Below the pieces are notes generated by a model. It saw only the letters and a list, made by a program, of their open reading frames with translations, made no database searches and was not told the origin of the DNA. Shown here piece after piece: positions 11,082 to 23,007 of a DNA stretch of 62,049 nucleotides (its first letter is position 1; every line of letters starts with the position of its first letter). The stretch spans positions 4,362-66,410 of the forward strand of contig JADGJC010000111.1 in assembly GCA_027596075.1 (NCBI GenBank), given 5' to 3'. Source of the stretch: Rhizophlyctis rosea (lineage: Eukaryota > Chytridiomycota > Chytridiomycetes > Rhizophlyctidales > Rhizophlyctidaceae). The translations under genes were made by a program, and so were the position numbers.

Positions 11082-11708
11082 ATGTCTCTCGACATTGACT
11101 GGTGCATAACCGGCTGTGGGCGTCGCGCTCAATCAAAAGACTTGTACTGCTCCGCAGCGTGCCGGGAGGCAGAGTCCAGCGATTTGGAACTCATGCAAAG
11201 CCAACATTTTGATTCATTCAAGTCTTTCCGACCAGAAACTTACCGCAACAGCATCAGCAACCTGGCACTTGGTCTCGTCTCGGGCGCCCAATCAACACCG
11301 TCACGTCGCTCCATCACTCCCACCAACGACCCTCCATCCCTGCCCAACGACGGCATGGCCGCCTTATCCTTACACCTCTTCTCAGACATCCACCCCATTT
11401 CAATCCGCTCCATCGGCACAACTCACCCCAGTCCCGACAAAGACATCGACCTTGTTGACATCATTAAAAGTTCAAAAAACCGACCCGCAAGCCTGACTAA
11501 TAGCAATCTTTCGGCACTCTCTCCCTCACCTGCAACTTCCCGCTCACCGTCGACTTCACTGCCGAACCCATTAACTACACCACCAACTATCCAACTCCGC
11601 AATCGGTCTGGCCGGCGGCGTTCCTCTGCTGGGAGCCTTGAACCCGTGCCGCAATGCTACTTTGTTGGGTTTCGTGTTTCGTCGGATGTGGATTTGAGTG
11701 CAGAGTGA
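11082..11708 (+). CDS. Ecl1-family-like zinc-binding regulator
   Basis: A single-exon gene whose N-terminus reads LDIDWCITGCGRRAQSKDLY then CSAACREAE. The pattern (W/YC.x..C...S..LYCS..CR) matches the short zinc motif of fungal Ecl1/'life-span regulatory factor' proteins, which promote chronological longevity in yeasts. The rest is Ser/Pro-rich and disordered. An in-frame Met at 10956 would add a Gln-rich leader; I prefer 11082 because the motif in this family sits at the N-terminus. The C-C spacing has one extra residue (CITGC), so metal binding is inferred. Confidence 0.6.
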   Translation: MSLDIDWCITGCGRRAQSKDLYCSAACREAESSDLELMQSQHFDSFKSFRPETYRNSISNLALGLVSGAQSTPSRRSITPTNDPPSLPNDGMAALSLHLFSDIHPISIRSIGTTHPSPDKDIDLVDIIKSSKNRPASLTNSNLSALSPSPATSRSPSTSLPNPLTTPPTIQLRNRSGRRRSSAGSLEPVPQCYFVGFRVSSDVDLSAE

Positions 11709-11955
11709 TGTGTTCAGGGGGATATGGAAGGAGAGTTTTAAGGAATACTTTGTACATAGAACAAGCTGGTCTTTGGGCGTCATGTTAATGAAACTCTGCA
11801 TATACCCCATGAATCGCGAACTTGCTATTGCACACTCAATAGGATGTCAACAAATTACTTATTTACTGTGCATTTTCTGCACATATGTACATGACCGGAC
11901 CTATCTAGTCATTCACATTCACTTGGCAATTTCAGATTTCTGCCAGCAAATCCCG

Positions 11956-12673
11956 TTAGTCATCAGGCTTGATGGCATACACCGGTCGTTTCAGATGTGT
12001 CCATAGAGCATAACCAAAAGATACTACGCCTATGGCCAATGCGAAGGAGGTAAAGGCTATTCGTGGATGATAGGTTTTGTCCACCTAGCGGACAGATAAG
12101 GCATCAACACTCCGATATATCAAGATGCCATTATGGAATAGCGCTCACCTGTTGAGGTACATCCGGTTTCGACCCGACGGGTACGGTTGGGAGTGACTTG
12201 ATGATTCCAACTAAAATTGCTTCAAGAAGGGTGGCGATGATCCAGAACAGTCTGAACGGATTGGTCAATTTCAGGATTTTACTTGTAAGAGCCATGAATG
12301 AGAAGCGCATTACATACCCAGAAAGCGGATGCCACTGCAAGGCAATACATGCAAGAACCAGCACGCATCCGACAAAGAGACAGAGGAACAGGCCCCATCC
12401 TACGCCTGCTACACGTGTTGACGGTCCTACTCTGTTGGTTGTTTGTTGTGATGCGACAATTGTTGATGTTGGCAGTATGATGGTTGGAGATGAGGTGGTT
12501 GCTGAGGGGATGGTGAAGGCCGGGAGAGTTGCGATGGAGGTGAGGCCGATGTCTGTGGTGCTTTCTTCGAGGGATGCTGATTGTGCGGCGGCGTAAGGGA
12601 GGTGGAGGGAAAGGAGGAAGATGAAGGAGACTAAAAGGACATGTAGATATTTTCCGAGATGCATTGCCACCAA
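11956..12673 (-). CDS. Hypothetical secreted/membrane protein with signal peptide and several membrane segments
   Basis: Three exons (12673-12318, 12251-12149, 12084-11956) join in phase to 195 residues. Donors are GTATGT and GTGAGC; acceptors are TTCAG and GCTAG. Features in order: a signal peptide (about residues 8-30, ending YAAAQS), a Ser/Thr-rich luminal part, a strong membrane helix (GWGLFLCLFVGCVLVLACIA), a second one (LFWIIATLLEAILVGII) and a third near the C-terminus (FTSFALAIGVVSFGYALW). The tail is short and acidic. No family was recognised. It is divergent from Gup1, whose start is about 265 nt away. Confidence 0.7.
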
Positions 12674-12937
12674 TTAGTCTTTGTGCTCAAAGAGGTTGGC
12701 ATCAGCATACGGAAGCCGATATGCCCGAGTTGCCTGTTTCTCCCGCTGCCAAAACTGAAACGCGAACATGAAGTCGATCGCGTAGGCTGCGCATCGAACA
12801 TGGCACAAATGTGGCGGCGCCACATTGTGCTCACTGTGCCACTATACCAGTCGGTGCCTCCAGTCAGCCGGAAACATCCTTCATCCCAAAGTCGAAAGTT
12901 CCCATCTGCAAATCCCACACCCACACACAGCTTTCCC

Positions 12938-15284
12938 ATGCTAAAACAACGAGAACAACGAAACCCATCCTCACCAATGAAAGAAGACCCACCCTTACTC
13001 CCACGCCCTACCTCCTCTCGCAGCGCCAATCCAAAAAGTATACCACCCAGCCCGCCACGATGGAACACACCAGAGTTCTACTTCTATTACCTGATGTTCG
13101 TCATCTTGCTACCGCTTATGCTCAAGTGCGCGTGGGACTTCAGTAGTGGTACGTACTGGCACACGCGAGAAGGTCATCCAGATAGTATGTTAAATATGCG
13201 CGTCCGACAGATACACATCCAAATTATAAACAGTACGTCCACCGCCTGAGTTCTGGTTGGCTCTTCGGTCGTAAATTGGTAAGACACCTTCCTGCACTCG
13301 GAAGCCGTTGCACGACAGTTTGACCTTACAAAGGACAGGACAACAGCGACGCTCAATACCGCGGGTTCCGCAACAACGTCCACATCCTAATCCCCGTCTC
13401 CATTTGCCACTTTCTAATCTCTCACTTCCTCCAACGTTTCAACAACCCACATTCCACACCGAAATTTCGAACATACTTTTCCCTGATATTCTCAGTGGTG
13501 TTCCTTACCGTTTTGCACGGCGCGTCGGTTTTGAAAATACTGGTGGTTGGAGGCGTGAATTATGTGTTGGCGAAGGCATTTGGGGGTAACTGGGCGGGAC
13601 CTGTGACGGTTTGGATGTGGAATTTGGCGATTTTGTTTACGAGTGCGGAGTGGAGGGGGTTTCCGTTTGAGATGGTTAGTGGGAGGTTGGCATGGTTGGT
13701 GAGTTTGGTTTCGAAGCAGTGGCCGTTGAAGCGTATGCTGATAGATCTTGGGTGAATCAGGATCAATACAACGGACTGGGATTCCGCTGGTGGAACACAT
13801 TCAACTTCACGTCCCTTCGTATGATCTCTTTTGCGATGGATTACTATTGGCAATGTCGTAAAACATCACAGCAATTTACGGTACCGTGACGGTTTTGTAT
13901 CGAAAACTGACATTCAAATATCTCACACTGAAGTATTGCCCGCAGCAAAACCACCTCCAAACATGCACAGAATGCTCAACAGTCCATAACCACCGGTGCG
14001 AACGCGCAAGAGTAACCATGGACCTCCCATCACACGAATACAACCTCGTCAACTTCTTATATCACATCCTTTACGAACCCCTTTACCTCGCCGGACCCAT
14101 CATCACCTTCAACGATTTTATCTGGCAGGTATGTCCTTCATATAAGCCATCACCGCATCTCACCCTGAACCAAAAACCCCACTTCTCAGCTACACCACCC
14201 TCCCCGAACGATAACAGCCCGCTCCACGACTGTGTATGCGGTACGATGGGTTGTCGTATACCTCCTCATGGAAGCAATGCTCCACGGATTCCACGTGGTG
14301 GCGATCAAAGATGCACATGCGTGGGGAGGGTTTACGCCGTTCCAGATGAGCATGGTTGGGTATTTCAATTTGAAGATTATTTGGTTAAAGGTATGCGTGG
14401 TGTGTAGCTAACTTGGATGACAAGACTGAGCATGACTGACATTTTGGTGGGAGTAGCTTTTGATCATATGGCGCTTCTTCCGACTCTGGGCGATGTCCGA
14501 CCGGATCGAGACGACGGAAAACATGACGCGGTGCATGAGTGATAACTACTCTGCGATTGATTTTTGGAAGAGTTGGCATAGGTCGTTTAATCGGTGGCTT
14601 GTTAGGTTTGTCTTCATTCTCCTCAATCTCATTCTCAGTGGCGGATACTTAAAAATGCAACACACCAACAGATACGTTTACATTCCACTCGGGGGAAGTA
14701 AGTATTACACCCTAAACATCTTCCCAACCTTTACGTTCGTCGCGATATGGCACGACATATCGTTGAAGCTTTTGACGTGGGGGTGGTTGGTTGCGGTGTT
14801 TATTTTGCCGGAGTTTTTGTTGAGGAGGCAGTTTGGGAAGGAGAAGGTTCGTGTTCGAGCTTGAATCTTGCATTCGAGATTACGTTTCTGGCGTGCTAAT
14901 GGACATTCGGTGCATGACAGTGGAAGACGCGTCTAGGACCTTGGATGCGGCATGTAGCGGCGGCAGGGGCGGTGGTTAATATTTTGTTGATGATGACGGC
15001 GAATTTGGTGGGCTTTGCGGTTGGGGTTGATGGGGTGAAGGAGATGGCTGGGGGGATTTTTAGGCTTAGTGGTGAGTTTGGGAGTTCTTTTTTTTTCTTT
15101 TTTCTTTGCTGCAATTGGGCAAGTGAGCATTGCTTTGATGACGGGCTAATTTGCGTGATGGTACGTGTTTGATGTAGGTGCGTGGTTCTTGTTTGTGGTT
15201 TGTGTGGCGCTGTTTTCGGGGGTACAGATTATGTTTGAGTGGAGGGAGATGGAGAAGAGGAGGAGTGTTAAGGTGGAGAAGTAG
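12938..15284 (+). CDS. GUP1: Gup1-like MBOAT O-acyltransferase
   Basis: Gup1 is an ER multi-pass membrane-bound O-acyltransferase that remodels the lipid of GPI anchors and affects glycerol uptake. Ten exons fit in phase (12938-13148, 13211-13278, 13339-13698, 13761-13880, 13946-14128, 14190-14390, 14457-14605, 14672-14846, 14921-15071, 15178-15284), giving 574 residues. Diagnostic stretches are [15 protein letters not shown], the HPNY..Y...L..GW.FGRK and [11 protein letters not shown] blocks, [18 protein letters not shown], the MBOAT core [20 protein letters not shown] and the second His block FVAIWHDI. Both catalytic-type histidines are present. An upstream in-frame stretch to 12659 is probably leader. 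The length agrees with fungal Gup1. Confidence 0.92.
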
Positions 15285-15670
15285 GGATGGCGTGAGAACA
15301 ATAGTTTTTGGAGGATGTAATCATTTTCATGATCATCAACTTGGTTCCTGAGAAGCAGGGCACTAAGATCGTTGAGAGTCGCGCGCATCATTCAAATGTA
15401 CAAAGCATTCGACGGAACATCAACCGAAAGTGCGTTTTGTCACATATAGGCTCAGAGTCCACAAGATTCCCTTGAGCAGACTGGTGACCAGACGGAGATG
15501 AAGTGTCGTTCAGGGGAAGGAGGTGCCCGCAGCTATGGCGCAGCACACACGCGTCATCATGTCAAGACCGATCGAACACCTGCCCTTCCAAGTTCCGCAG
15601 CGCTTCCAAAGTCTTCCCCGAACTTTGCTCTCACCCCTTCCTCACCCATTGTAGATCGTAAACAGAAGTA

Positions 15671-16572
15671 ATGGCACCGTAAGTACCTTTCAACCACCAC
15701 CTTCCGTCCTCTCCAAACACCTCACTAAAACCCTTCCAGGAACGACACCTCCTCCCAACCCACGCAAGTATACGCCGAGTACTCTGGTCCGGTGTCATGG
15801 GAAGAGGTGAGAGAAAGGCTAAATTCACAGCTGAAGTGATGGAAGCGAATGCGGCTAAACAATCACCGCACGTAGATCCTCGACATAAAACACCGTTTCC
15901 AAAGAGACGACACGGCGCTACATAGATTTTGTCGGACTGATACGGTTTTAGCGCGGTATAAGGAATGGAGAGCGGAGGTTGTTGAGAGGTTTGATGGTGT
16001 TGCTGGTGGGTGGTTGTGGATGTGGGGATAGGGGAGATAGTGCTTGGTGACTGATCGACTGCAACCGCAACGTGCAAAAAAACAGACTACATGAAATCCG
16101 AAGTCCTGTCCTTCCCAACCGAAACCAACCCCGAAACAAATAAGCTGAAAACCGTATGGCCGAGCGATAGATCCACATTGAGGAATAGAGTGAGTACCCC
16201 CTCCACGCACGGAGGGAAGTCATCACACCCCACTAATACAAAACAGATACTGCGTCTAAACGACTTCCCCTACGCCACCGTCCCCTCCGAAAACATCCTC
16301 CACTACGTCCTCTGGTCCCTCGAAGACCTCTCGGAAGAGGAAGTCTCACAGATTTTAGATGCGAAATTACCCGATTGGGAACATGTGTTTTTTGTTAATC
16401 CGCCGCATAGGAAGACTATACCGGAGGTATATTGGATAGCGATGATCCGGACATCTGACCAAACCCACGCATACAGGAGTTTGACTGATCCCTATCACTT
16501 CGCTCCTTGCAGATACCACACTACCACGTCTTCGTCCGTCCCCGTCCCCCAACTTCCATGAGAATAGAATAG
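15671..16572 (+). CDS. DUF3605 family protein (N-acetylglucosamine-induced protein 1-like)
   Basis: Six small exons join in phase (15671-15678, 15740-15806, 15876-15996, 16086-16189, 16247-16426, 16513-16572) to 179 residues. The family signature is clear: RTDTVLARYKEW, then ILRLNDFPY, a YVLWS segment, FVNPPHRKTIPE and IPHYHVFVRP at the end. The biochemical role is not known; some fungal members are induced by N-acetylglucosamine. The first coding exon is only 8 nt (ATGGCACC). The gene is convergent with eIF4E, whose stop is about 250 nt away. Confidence 0.85.
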
Positions 16573-16822
16573 ACACATAGTAAAACAAAGACATGACAAT
16601 AGCCCCGTTTGTAGTTAGCTTAGTTACAGCAAAAGATCCAAATAGTTTATTTTATACAAGATTACTCTACGAGGTCCGACAAGGAGGATCTCGCTGAGCC
16701 GGAAACCGCAGGTTTGTATCTACGCGACAGGGGTTGTGTGGGTGACGCATATATATTCGAGTGCGAAAGAACGGGATGGGGTGTTGTGATGTGTGGCAGA
16801 AGCGTGTTGGTGAGAGGGGTGA

Positions 16823-17990
16823 TTAGACGACGTACATGTCTGAATTTGAGAAGCTGGAGGTTGTAGGAACGATGTGCGTCAGTCGAAAAAAACTGGATAT
16901 AATATCGGCGTGACGGGCGCGAGACATACCTAGAGTTTTTCCTCAAAGCATCAGAGTGCGCCTGATACCCGATCTTGTCCCCCTCTCCCAAGCCCAAAGA
17001 CCGTTTCCATTGTTCCCTACAAAGAAACGTCAGTTCCAGTATTTTAATGCGAGAGGAAAGCAGTTGACGCCCCTACCCCGTACGCCTCTGCTTATCCTCA
17101 TCAAGCGCCGACCGCGTCCAGAGCGATATCCTGTCCTGTTGTTTCCGGATGGACACCACGGCACCGCATACTTCGTCTTGGTCCGGGAATGCTTCGCCGA
17201 CGCATGCGAGCAACTGTAAACAAATATTCATTATTCTCAGTTTGGGTTTTTGGGTGGCGAGGGAAAGACGGCGCTTACGGTGTAAAGCCATAGTTGGTCC
17301 AACTCCCCCTTCTTCGGCTTTGGTATTGGTAGCACCCACTTCCCACCCTTTGCGTTTGTTGGGTCTTCCCACTCTGGTCTGACGCCTTCTTTGAAGAGAT
17401 GGTAGTTGGAGCCGGCGGCTAGTTGGGAGGCTTTTTGGACGTTGTTGTAGATTCTGATAGGCAAGCGATTAGAATCAGATACAATGCAGTCTAGGCTGAG
17501 CAGCCAATGCTATAAGCGGAAAGCAGGCTACTCCCGCAGGAGCTAGCCAACTCCGATTGATTGCGAATCCTAAATATGGGACCACGACCGCAACATCTCC
17601 CACCAACGGAACCCAAGAGCAAAATCGAGCCTCCGTCCCCCCACACAGCTCCCCACCCTCATCACTCTTCCAGACACTCTCCCACACCCCATATGCACCC
17701 CCGCCAACTCAAAATACCCACCCCCAAAAGTCCTCCACCGAGTCAAAGGTAATCAAGTTCTTCAAGTTCTGAGCCCAGTTCGCCTGGTTAGTCTTCTTGC
17801 CGGGGTTGTCGAACCACATTGTCCAGCGGTTTTCGAGGGGGTGCTTAGCGTTGAAGTTGACAGGATCTTCAAAGATTGTTGTGACGCCGTCGTCTTTTGG
17901 GTCTTCGTCTGCGGTTTGGAGGACCTTGTCGGTGGGTGCGGCGGGGGTGGGTTCCGTTGGAGGGGTTGTGGTTTCGACTTCTGCGGTCAT
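16823..17990 (-). CDS. eIF4E: Translation initiation factor eIF4E
   Basis: It binds the mRNA 5' cap. Five exons fit in phase (17990-17722, 17453-17279, 17213-17077, 17016-16930, 16853-16823), giving 232 residues. The core shows HPLENRWTMWFD (first cap-stacking Trp region), VEDFWG..YNNV (eIF4G-binding surface Trp), FKEGVRPEWEDP with the second cap Trp, KKGELDQLWLY, the DEVCGAVVSIR strand and KIGYQAHSDA near the end. The C-terminus MYVV resembles the usual FVV end. The start at Met 17990 gives a normal-length, Thr/Pro-rich N-terminal tail; an in-frame Met upstream at 18140 is possible. Confidence 0.95.
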
Positions 17991-18368
17991 TTTGGTGGTT
18001 TGGTGCTGTGTTGTTGGTGGAATGTTATGAGGGTTGTGTTGGGTTTTGCCGATCGGGTTTGTGAGTGGGTTGGATTGCTTTTGTGGGAGACGGTCTGGTG
18101 AGGAGTCTGTGTCTGTGCTGCTCCTCCTTTCCTGGGTCAAAAATGCAATTGAAATCTGGAGTGTGGCGTGGTGAGGTTGGAGGGAGGGTTGGGCTTTGCT
18201 GAGTTGCTGTTATAACAGCCCGCTATATATTGGATCAAGCCCGCAAGCCCCCATCAACACTGTCCTGCGCCACTCCCTACCACATTCGCGTTGGGGCCCT
18301 GGCCGTTCCCGCTCATCGTGGGCGCGTTCGCCTTTCCCACGCCTACACTCGACATCTTCATCCGACCA

Positions 18369-20468
18369 ATGACCGCAATGTCAACAGACTTTCGCACGCT
18401 GCCTGCAGCACTAATAAACCTCGTGATATTCAACCCGTCAATAGGTGAAACATCAGAAGAAGTACAAAAGCAGATATGCTTCTTCCATCCGTGTTCGACG
18501 TCGCTGGACGACAAAGCGCGCCTCGTCGGTGTAGCGCAGGCGCTGATAAACTTTACAAAGTATGAAGGCCGCTGACGCGTTTTCATTGAGGCAGCTCATA
18601 TCGGGTGTGATGTCTAACTCTGGGATGCCCGACTTGCAGGACCTTCTCTCCAAACGCACCTTGTGAGACTGCGCATACGCGTAAACATAGAATTATCCTA
18701 CACCAACCTGAACCGGACTATTGGATGCTGTTGGTATGTAGTTTCAGTCCTTTTTGGAGAGAAAGAGACTGTTTATGGCTCCCTATCTCATGAACGGACA
18801 CCTGCCTTGTCAAGAAAGTGCGGATAGGGACTCAGGTCCGTATGAACAGAGAGGGGAAGAAAACGCTGGAATACCTAGAGCATAACCTACACGACTCTGC
18901 ACTCCGCGCGGTGTTGGTGAGAGCATATGAGCAGTACCAGGTGCGTTAAGAGCTCGGTTCGAAAACGACCCGTTGTTCCACTCGGCTAATCGCACCCCAC
19001 ACAGCTCTTCCACAAAAGCTTCTCCCACACTCTTAAAGCAACATCCTCCCTCCACCTCCGCGAAACCCTCGACCACTTCTTCACAACCTTCATCTCAACT
19101 CTTTTAATCCCCACGCTAGACATCATAACCTCCCTTTCCGGCATCCACCACCTCAACCTAACCCAATTAACCTACCTTTCCCTAATCTCCTTCATCCGCG
19201 ACCTCTCCTCCCGTCTCCCACCCTACGCAAAAACCCTCTTCCTCTACAAACACTACCTAGCGCACCACGACCTCCCGTCCCTTGACACGCTTCGACCGGT
19301 GTATGAGTATATTACGAACCCGGAGACGGGGAAGGTGGATGATGGGATAGTGAATCAGGTTAAGGGGAAGGGGGAGGCGGTGGTTGGGACGCGGCCGATG
19401 TCGTTGAGGCCCGGGAAGGTGGGGGGTGGTGGGGGGATTGGAGGTGGGTTGGGGAGTTTGTTTGGGTTGAGGAGGGAGAGTGGGAAGTTTTCGGGGTTTT
19501 TGGTGGGGCCTGTTGGTGGGGAGGTTCCGGAGCCGAAGGTGGTGTATTTGGGGGAGGAGGGGTGGGAGCATTATGTGCTTGTTTATCAGGTGAGGGCGTA
19601 AGATGTGATAATTCTCTTTGCGCTCCGCGGTGCGGCCTTGCTGACCGTTGTTGCTTCATGCATTTCAGTACCAAGAAGACAACACCCTCCTAATATTCAT
19701 CCCAACCGTCCCACCACCCGACGCAACCGACGAAGCCGAAGCCGCCCGCACCATTCGTCGTCGCATCCGCGACCGCGCCTTCTTCGCTGATTTGAAACTC
19801 TTTTTTGATGAGCGGTTTCCGGCGCTGGCAAAGGAGTTGGCGGACAATTGGGGGAGGGGGAGTGGGAGTAGGTTCGTTTTGTTCGTTTCTGTCTGTTTGT
19901 GGATGGTTAGGACCCCCATGATTGACATCTAACCTTTTGCTACCTTTGCCTTCTCTTCATTCATAGCGACACCGAAGACCCATCAACCCGCTTCGTCCGA
20001 CTGGGCAAGACCAACAACGGTTTCGAGACTTCTGTCAAGGCTTCTAAGGCTTCGCATATGCCTGAGGAGGCCGTGCGGACGATTGGAGGTTTGCATGAGG
20101 AGTTTGGACGGTAAGTCTCTATTTTCTGTTTTCAAGATTTTCTTCTTTTCTTTTCCGCAGGCTAACAAATGATGGATGACACGCAGGTCTAATTCTGGAT
20201 TGGAGAGCGTGTACATGAAGACTGGCACGGATATGTGGGTGGTTGGCCGAAGGTCGGATGATGAGGAGGTGTATGCTGTGATGCAGAGGCAGGAGCTTGG
20301 GTTGGTTGAGGTTGAAGGTACGGGATGGCGTTGCGGCGGGCTTTTGACACATTCTGCGTAAGCTGCGCAATGCCTGAACTATAACTCTCCCCTGCCACAC
20401 GTTCTGCAGACGAAATCCAAAAACTCCACGCCCTAAAACTTGATGGGGCCAACGTTCCCACGGAGTAA
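18369..20468 (+). CDS. CCZ1: Vacuolar fusion protein Ccz1 (Mon1-Ccz1 Rab7 GEF subunit)
   Basis: With Mon1, Ccz1 activates Rab7/Ypt7 for late endosome and vacuole fusion. Eight exons fit in phase (18369-18559, 18640-18733, 18836-18940, 19005-19589, 19669-19871, 19967-20110, 20187-20317, 20410-20468), giving 503 residues. The first longin domain starts LVIFNPSIGETSEEVQKQI and continues ALINFTKTFSPNAP, then PEPDYWMLL and the V.M..EGKKTLEY block. A Gly-rich insertion (about 19400-19520) precedes the second conserved region (YLGEEGWEHYVLVYQYQEDN), and a C-terminal longin part ends near KTGTDMWVVGRR. The start is Met 18369 or 18378. Confidence 0.88.
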
Positions 20469-20720
20469 TGACACCCTTAGCAGGAACAATATATATATGT
20501 TCATATGTGCCTATCATACCTAAAAATGATCGCAAAGAATGACAAAAAACACAAAAATCTATTATTCATGAAAAGCGAGGTGCAATATTTCTCTATCAAA
20601 TGACTATCAAGCAAAACAAAATCCCAGCGATAACGACCCAACCGCAACATAACCACATTACCATCTTCCCACCACCCCACTAGCTTAAATACAATGCACC
20701 GTCAATGAACCCAAACAGGC

Positions 20721-22535
20721 TTATTGAATATCAGGCCTCCCCTGATCCATCGAAGGACGAGCAGGACTGTCGGGTGCTGCGGAGCTGGTAGGACTTGAAG
20801 GGTGGTCCCTGTCGTGCTGTCTTGCTTGGTATTTGGCCTTCAGGGCCGCTTCTTGTTGTCGTAGTTGTTCTTCTTCTTCCTCGCTGTGGTGGGGGAGTGG
20901 GATGAGATTTCGAGGTGAAGGAGAGGGGGACAATGAGGGTGGAGTGGGAAAGAGATACATACGGATCAACATCGCCATCCTTGCTGAGCTTTTCGGTACG
21001 GTATTGTTCGTACAGGTGGTCGTGGGTGATTTCTTTGAGGTCTTGGAGGTGGGAGCTAGAATTTTGAGCAAAGATGGAGGGGTTTGAGTAAACTGATGCC
21101 CGATTGATGATGATGATTGCGTGAGGTAGCGGAGCAAAACTCACCTGAGAAGCATGAAGCGCAACTTCGAGAAGTCGCAGTGTTGCGGGTTGTCGACTGC
21201 ATGCAGAGGAATGAGCGGGTCGTGCTTTCCTAAACAGTTATATTCCCACGCATCACATACCGTCAACGTATCCCCAAGGGTACTGACGGCACCGGATCCT
21301 CCGGCCATTCAGAATGACTTCCTCCTCGCTGCCGATAACAGCGAACGGGAGCATCGACTGTCCAAACATGATCAGCTCCCATCATAAACGCACACTGAAG
21401 CTGCGCAACCGCCTCCCTCACCCTCAACTCATCATTTTCCTCAATGGTCTCCTCATCGTCCTCCTCCTCGTCGTACGGGAAGTTGTAGATGGGGATTTTG
21501 TAGTAGGCGATGTCCTCCATGATCTGTTTGTTCAAAATCAACATACTGTTCTCTTCTGGTGTTGTGAAATAAACCCACCGCCTTCTTGAACGCCGCGAGC
21601 TCCGGAGGGCTCAAGCTGTCAGCCTTTGCGATGACGGGGATGACGTTTGCACGTGGGCCAAGGCGACGCATGAATTCAATGTCGATTTCGCGGAGACTAG
21701 GTGCAATATGTTATGGGAAGTTGTGGTAATTTGGTGTGAGGTGTTCTACATACGCGTGACCAGTGGGAGCAATGAAGTACAAGAGGGCGTGAACACGGTT
21801 GTCTGTGTTGTGTTGCATTAGGGTTCGCGATTCATTGCGCCTTACGCGTTAAACGTCACATATTACCTTGGAACTTGGGGTTACGCTTGATACGAGACTC
21901 CTGGGCGAGGATGGTGTCGTATTGTTGCTCGATGTACTCCAGAATGTCATGGAAGCTATTATGAGGAGGTTCAGCCGCTTGCTGCATGTCATTTGGACCC
22001 TCTACTGATCCCTAACCTTCCCTCGTTGTTGATGTTGTCACCGAAACCAGGGGTGTCCACAATCGTCAGCGACAGCTTGATACCGTCCTCCTCCATATCT
22101 ATCAGCGTCAATCCGTCAGTCAGGATTTCACAATTGTAATGTTTCAACAATGGGTTTTGAATACAAACCGACGCTGGTGGTGGTGATAGCAACTGTCTTC
22201 TCAACAGCAGCCTTCTCAGGGTTGCTGTGGTCGTCCTTTGCGGAGACCGGTGATTCACATAGTGTGTTGACGAACGTGGACTTTCCCAAACCGGAGGCAC
22301 CTGGTTTTGTGGTAAGTTGACTTCGCTCTTACTTCCCAGTTCTTACTCGTCACTCACCAACAACCATGACCGTGAATTGAAGACCCTTCTTCACGTTCTT
22401 CCGGCGGATCGTCGTTGCCTGCAAAGATGGTCAGGTCAACTGTTTGTCCACGGGCTTTGACAAGTGATTTAGCTGTACCAGTTGGCCGGCAGTCCGCATG
22501 GAGATGCCGTCGGAGCTTCCACTGCGAGACACCAT
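20721..22535 (-). CDS. Septin GTPase
   Basis: Septins form filaments at the cell cortex and at sites of septation or branching. About twelve exons on the minus strand read through: a leader [10 protein letters not shown], a basic stretch [17 protein letters not shown] (polybasic lipid-binding region), the P-loop GASGLGKST (22290-22260), VDTPGFGD (G3), the G4 motif AKAD (about 21625), and the septin-unique element ending [19 protein letters not shown] then [18 protein letters not shown]. The C-terminus is a short Glu/Gln-rich helix and a Ser/Pro tail, with no long coiled coil. I cannot assign it to CDC3, CDC10, CDC11 or CDC12 by eye. It shares a divergent 473-nt promoter region with TERT. Confidence 0.92.
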
Positions 22536-23007
22536 TATGAGGCTGCAAGATCACTGTGTTAATAACGTCGCCTCAAAATTTGTGAGAAGGTGACAGCAAG
22601 CGCGACACGAACATATGAGGGGGGGATAATAAGCGAACTGTCGTACGTGAGTGGACCCTTAACGTGGGAATGTGAATATGGGACAGTAAGATTTCAGCAA
22701 TGGAAGGGTTTCCGCGGGAAAGTGAGAGAGCGAACGCCTGGTTGCCTGCAATCTGACAGGACGCCAACCTTGGACCAAGTTGTGCGTCCGAGCCGCCTTC
22801 TTTGGGAAGGGCGCATGAACTGTCACGGCGCGTTGGCTCCCAGATGTAAACAATCACACTCGAACACTATAAAAGCCACGCCACCATGGTGTTCAGCTCA
22901 TCCTTCTCACACATCCATCTTCCCACCCTAAGGACCTTTTCCCGCGTTACAACAACCGAGGATAAAATATCGGTAGAGCCAGCAGCCATAGGGTGGACGT
23001 CCATAGA
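22536..23007. promoter_or_regulatory. Divergent promoter region (septin / TERT) with TATA box and TERT upstream ORF
   Basis: A TATAAAA box lies at 22868-22874. At 22886 an ATG in a strong context (GCCACCATGG) opens a 41-codon ORF whose TGA (23009-23011) overlaps the TERT ATG (23008-23010) as ATGA. If transcribed, this ORF would limit TERT translation by termination-reinitiation. The ATG lies only about 12 nt after the TATA box, so whether the mRNA contains it is uncertain. Confidence 0.45.
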
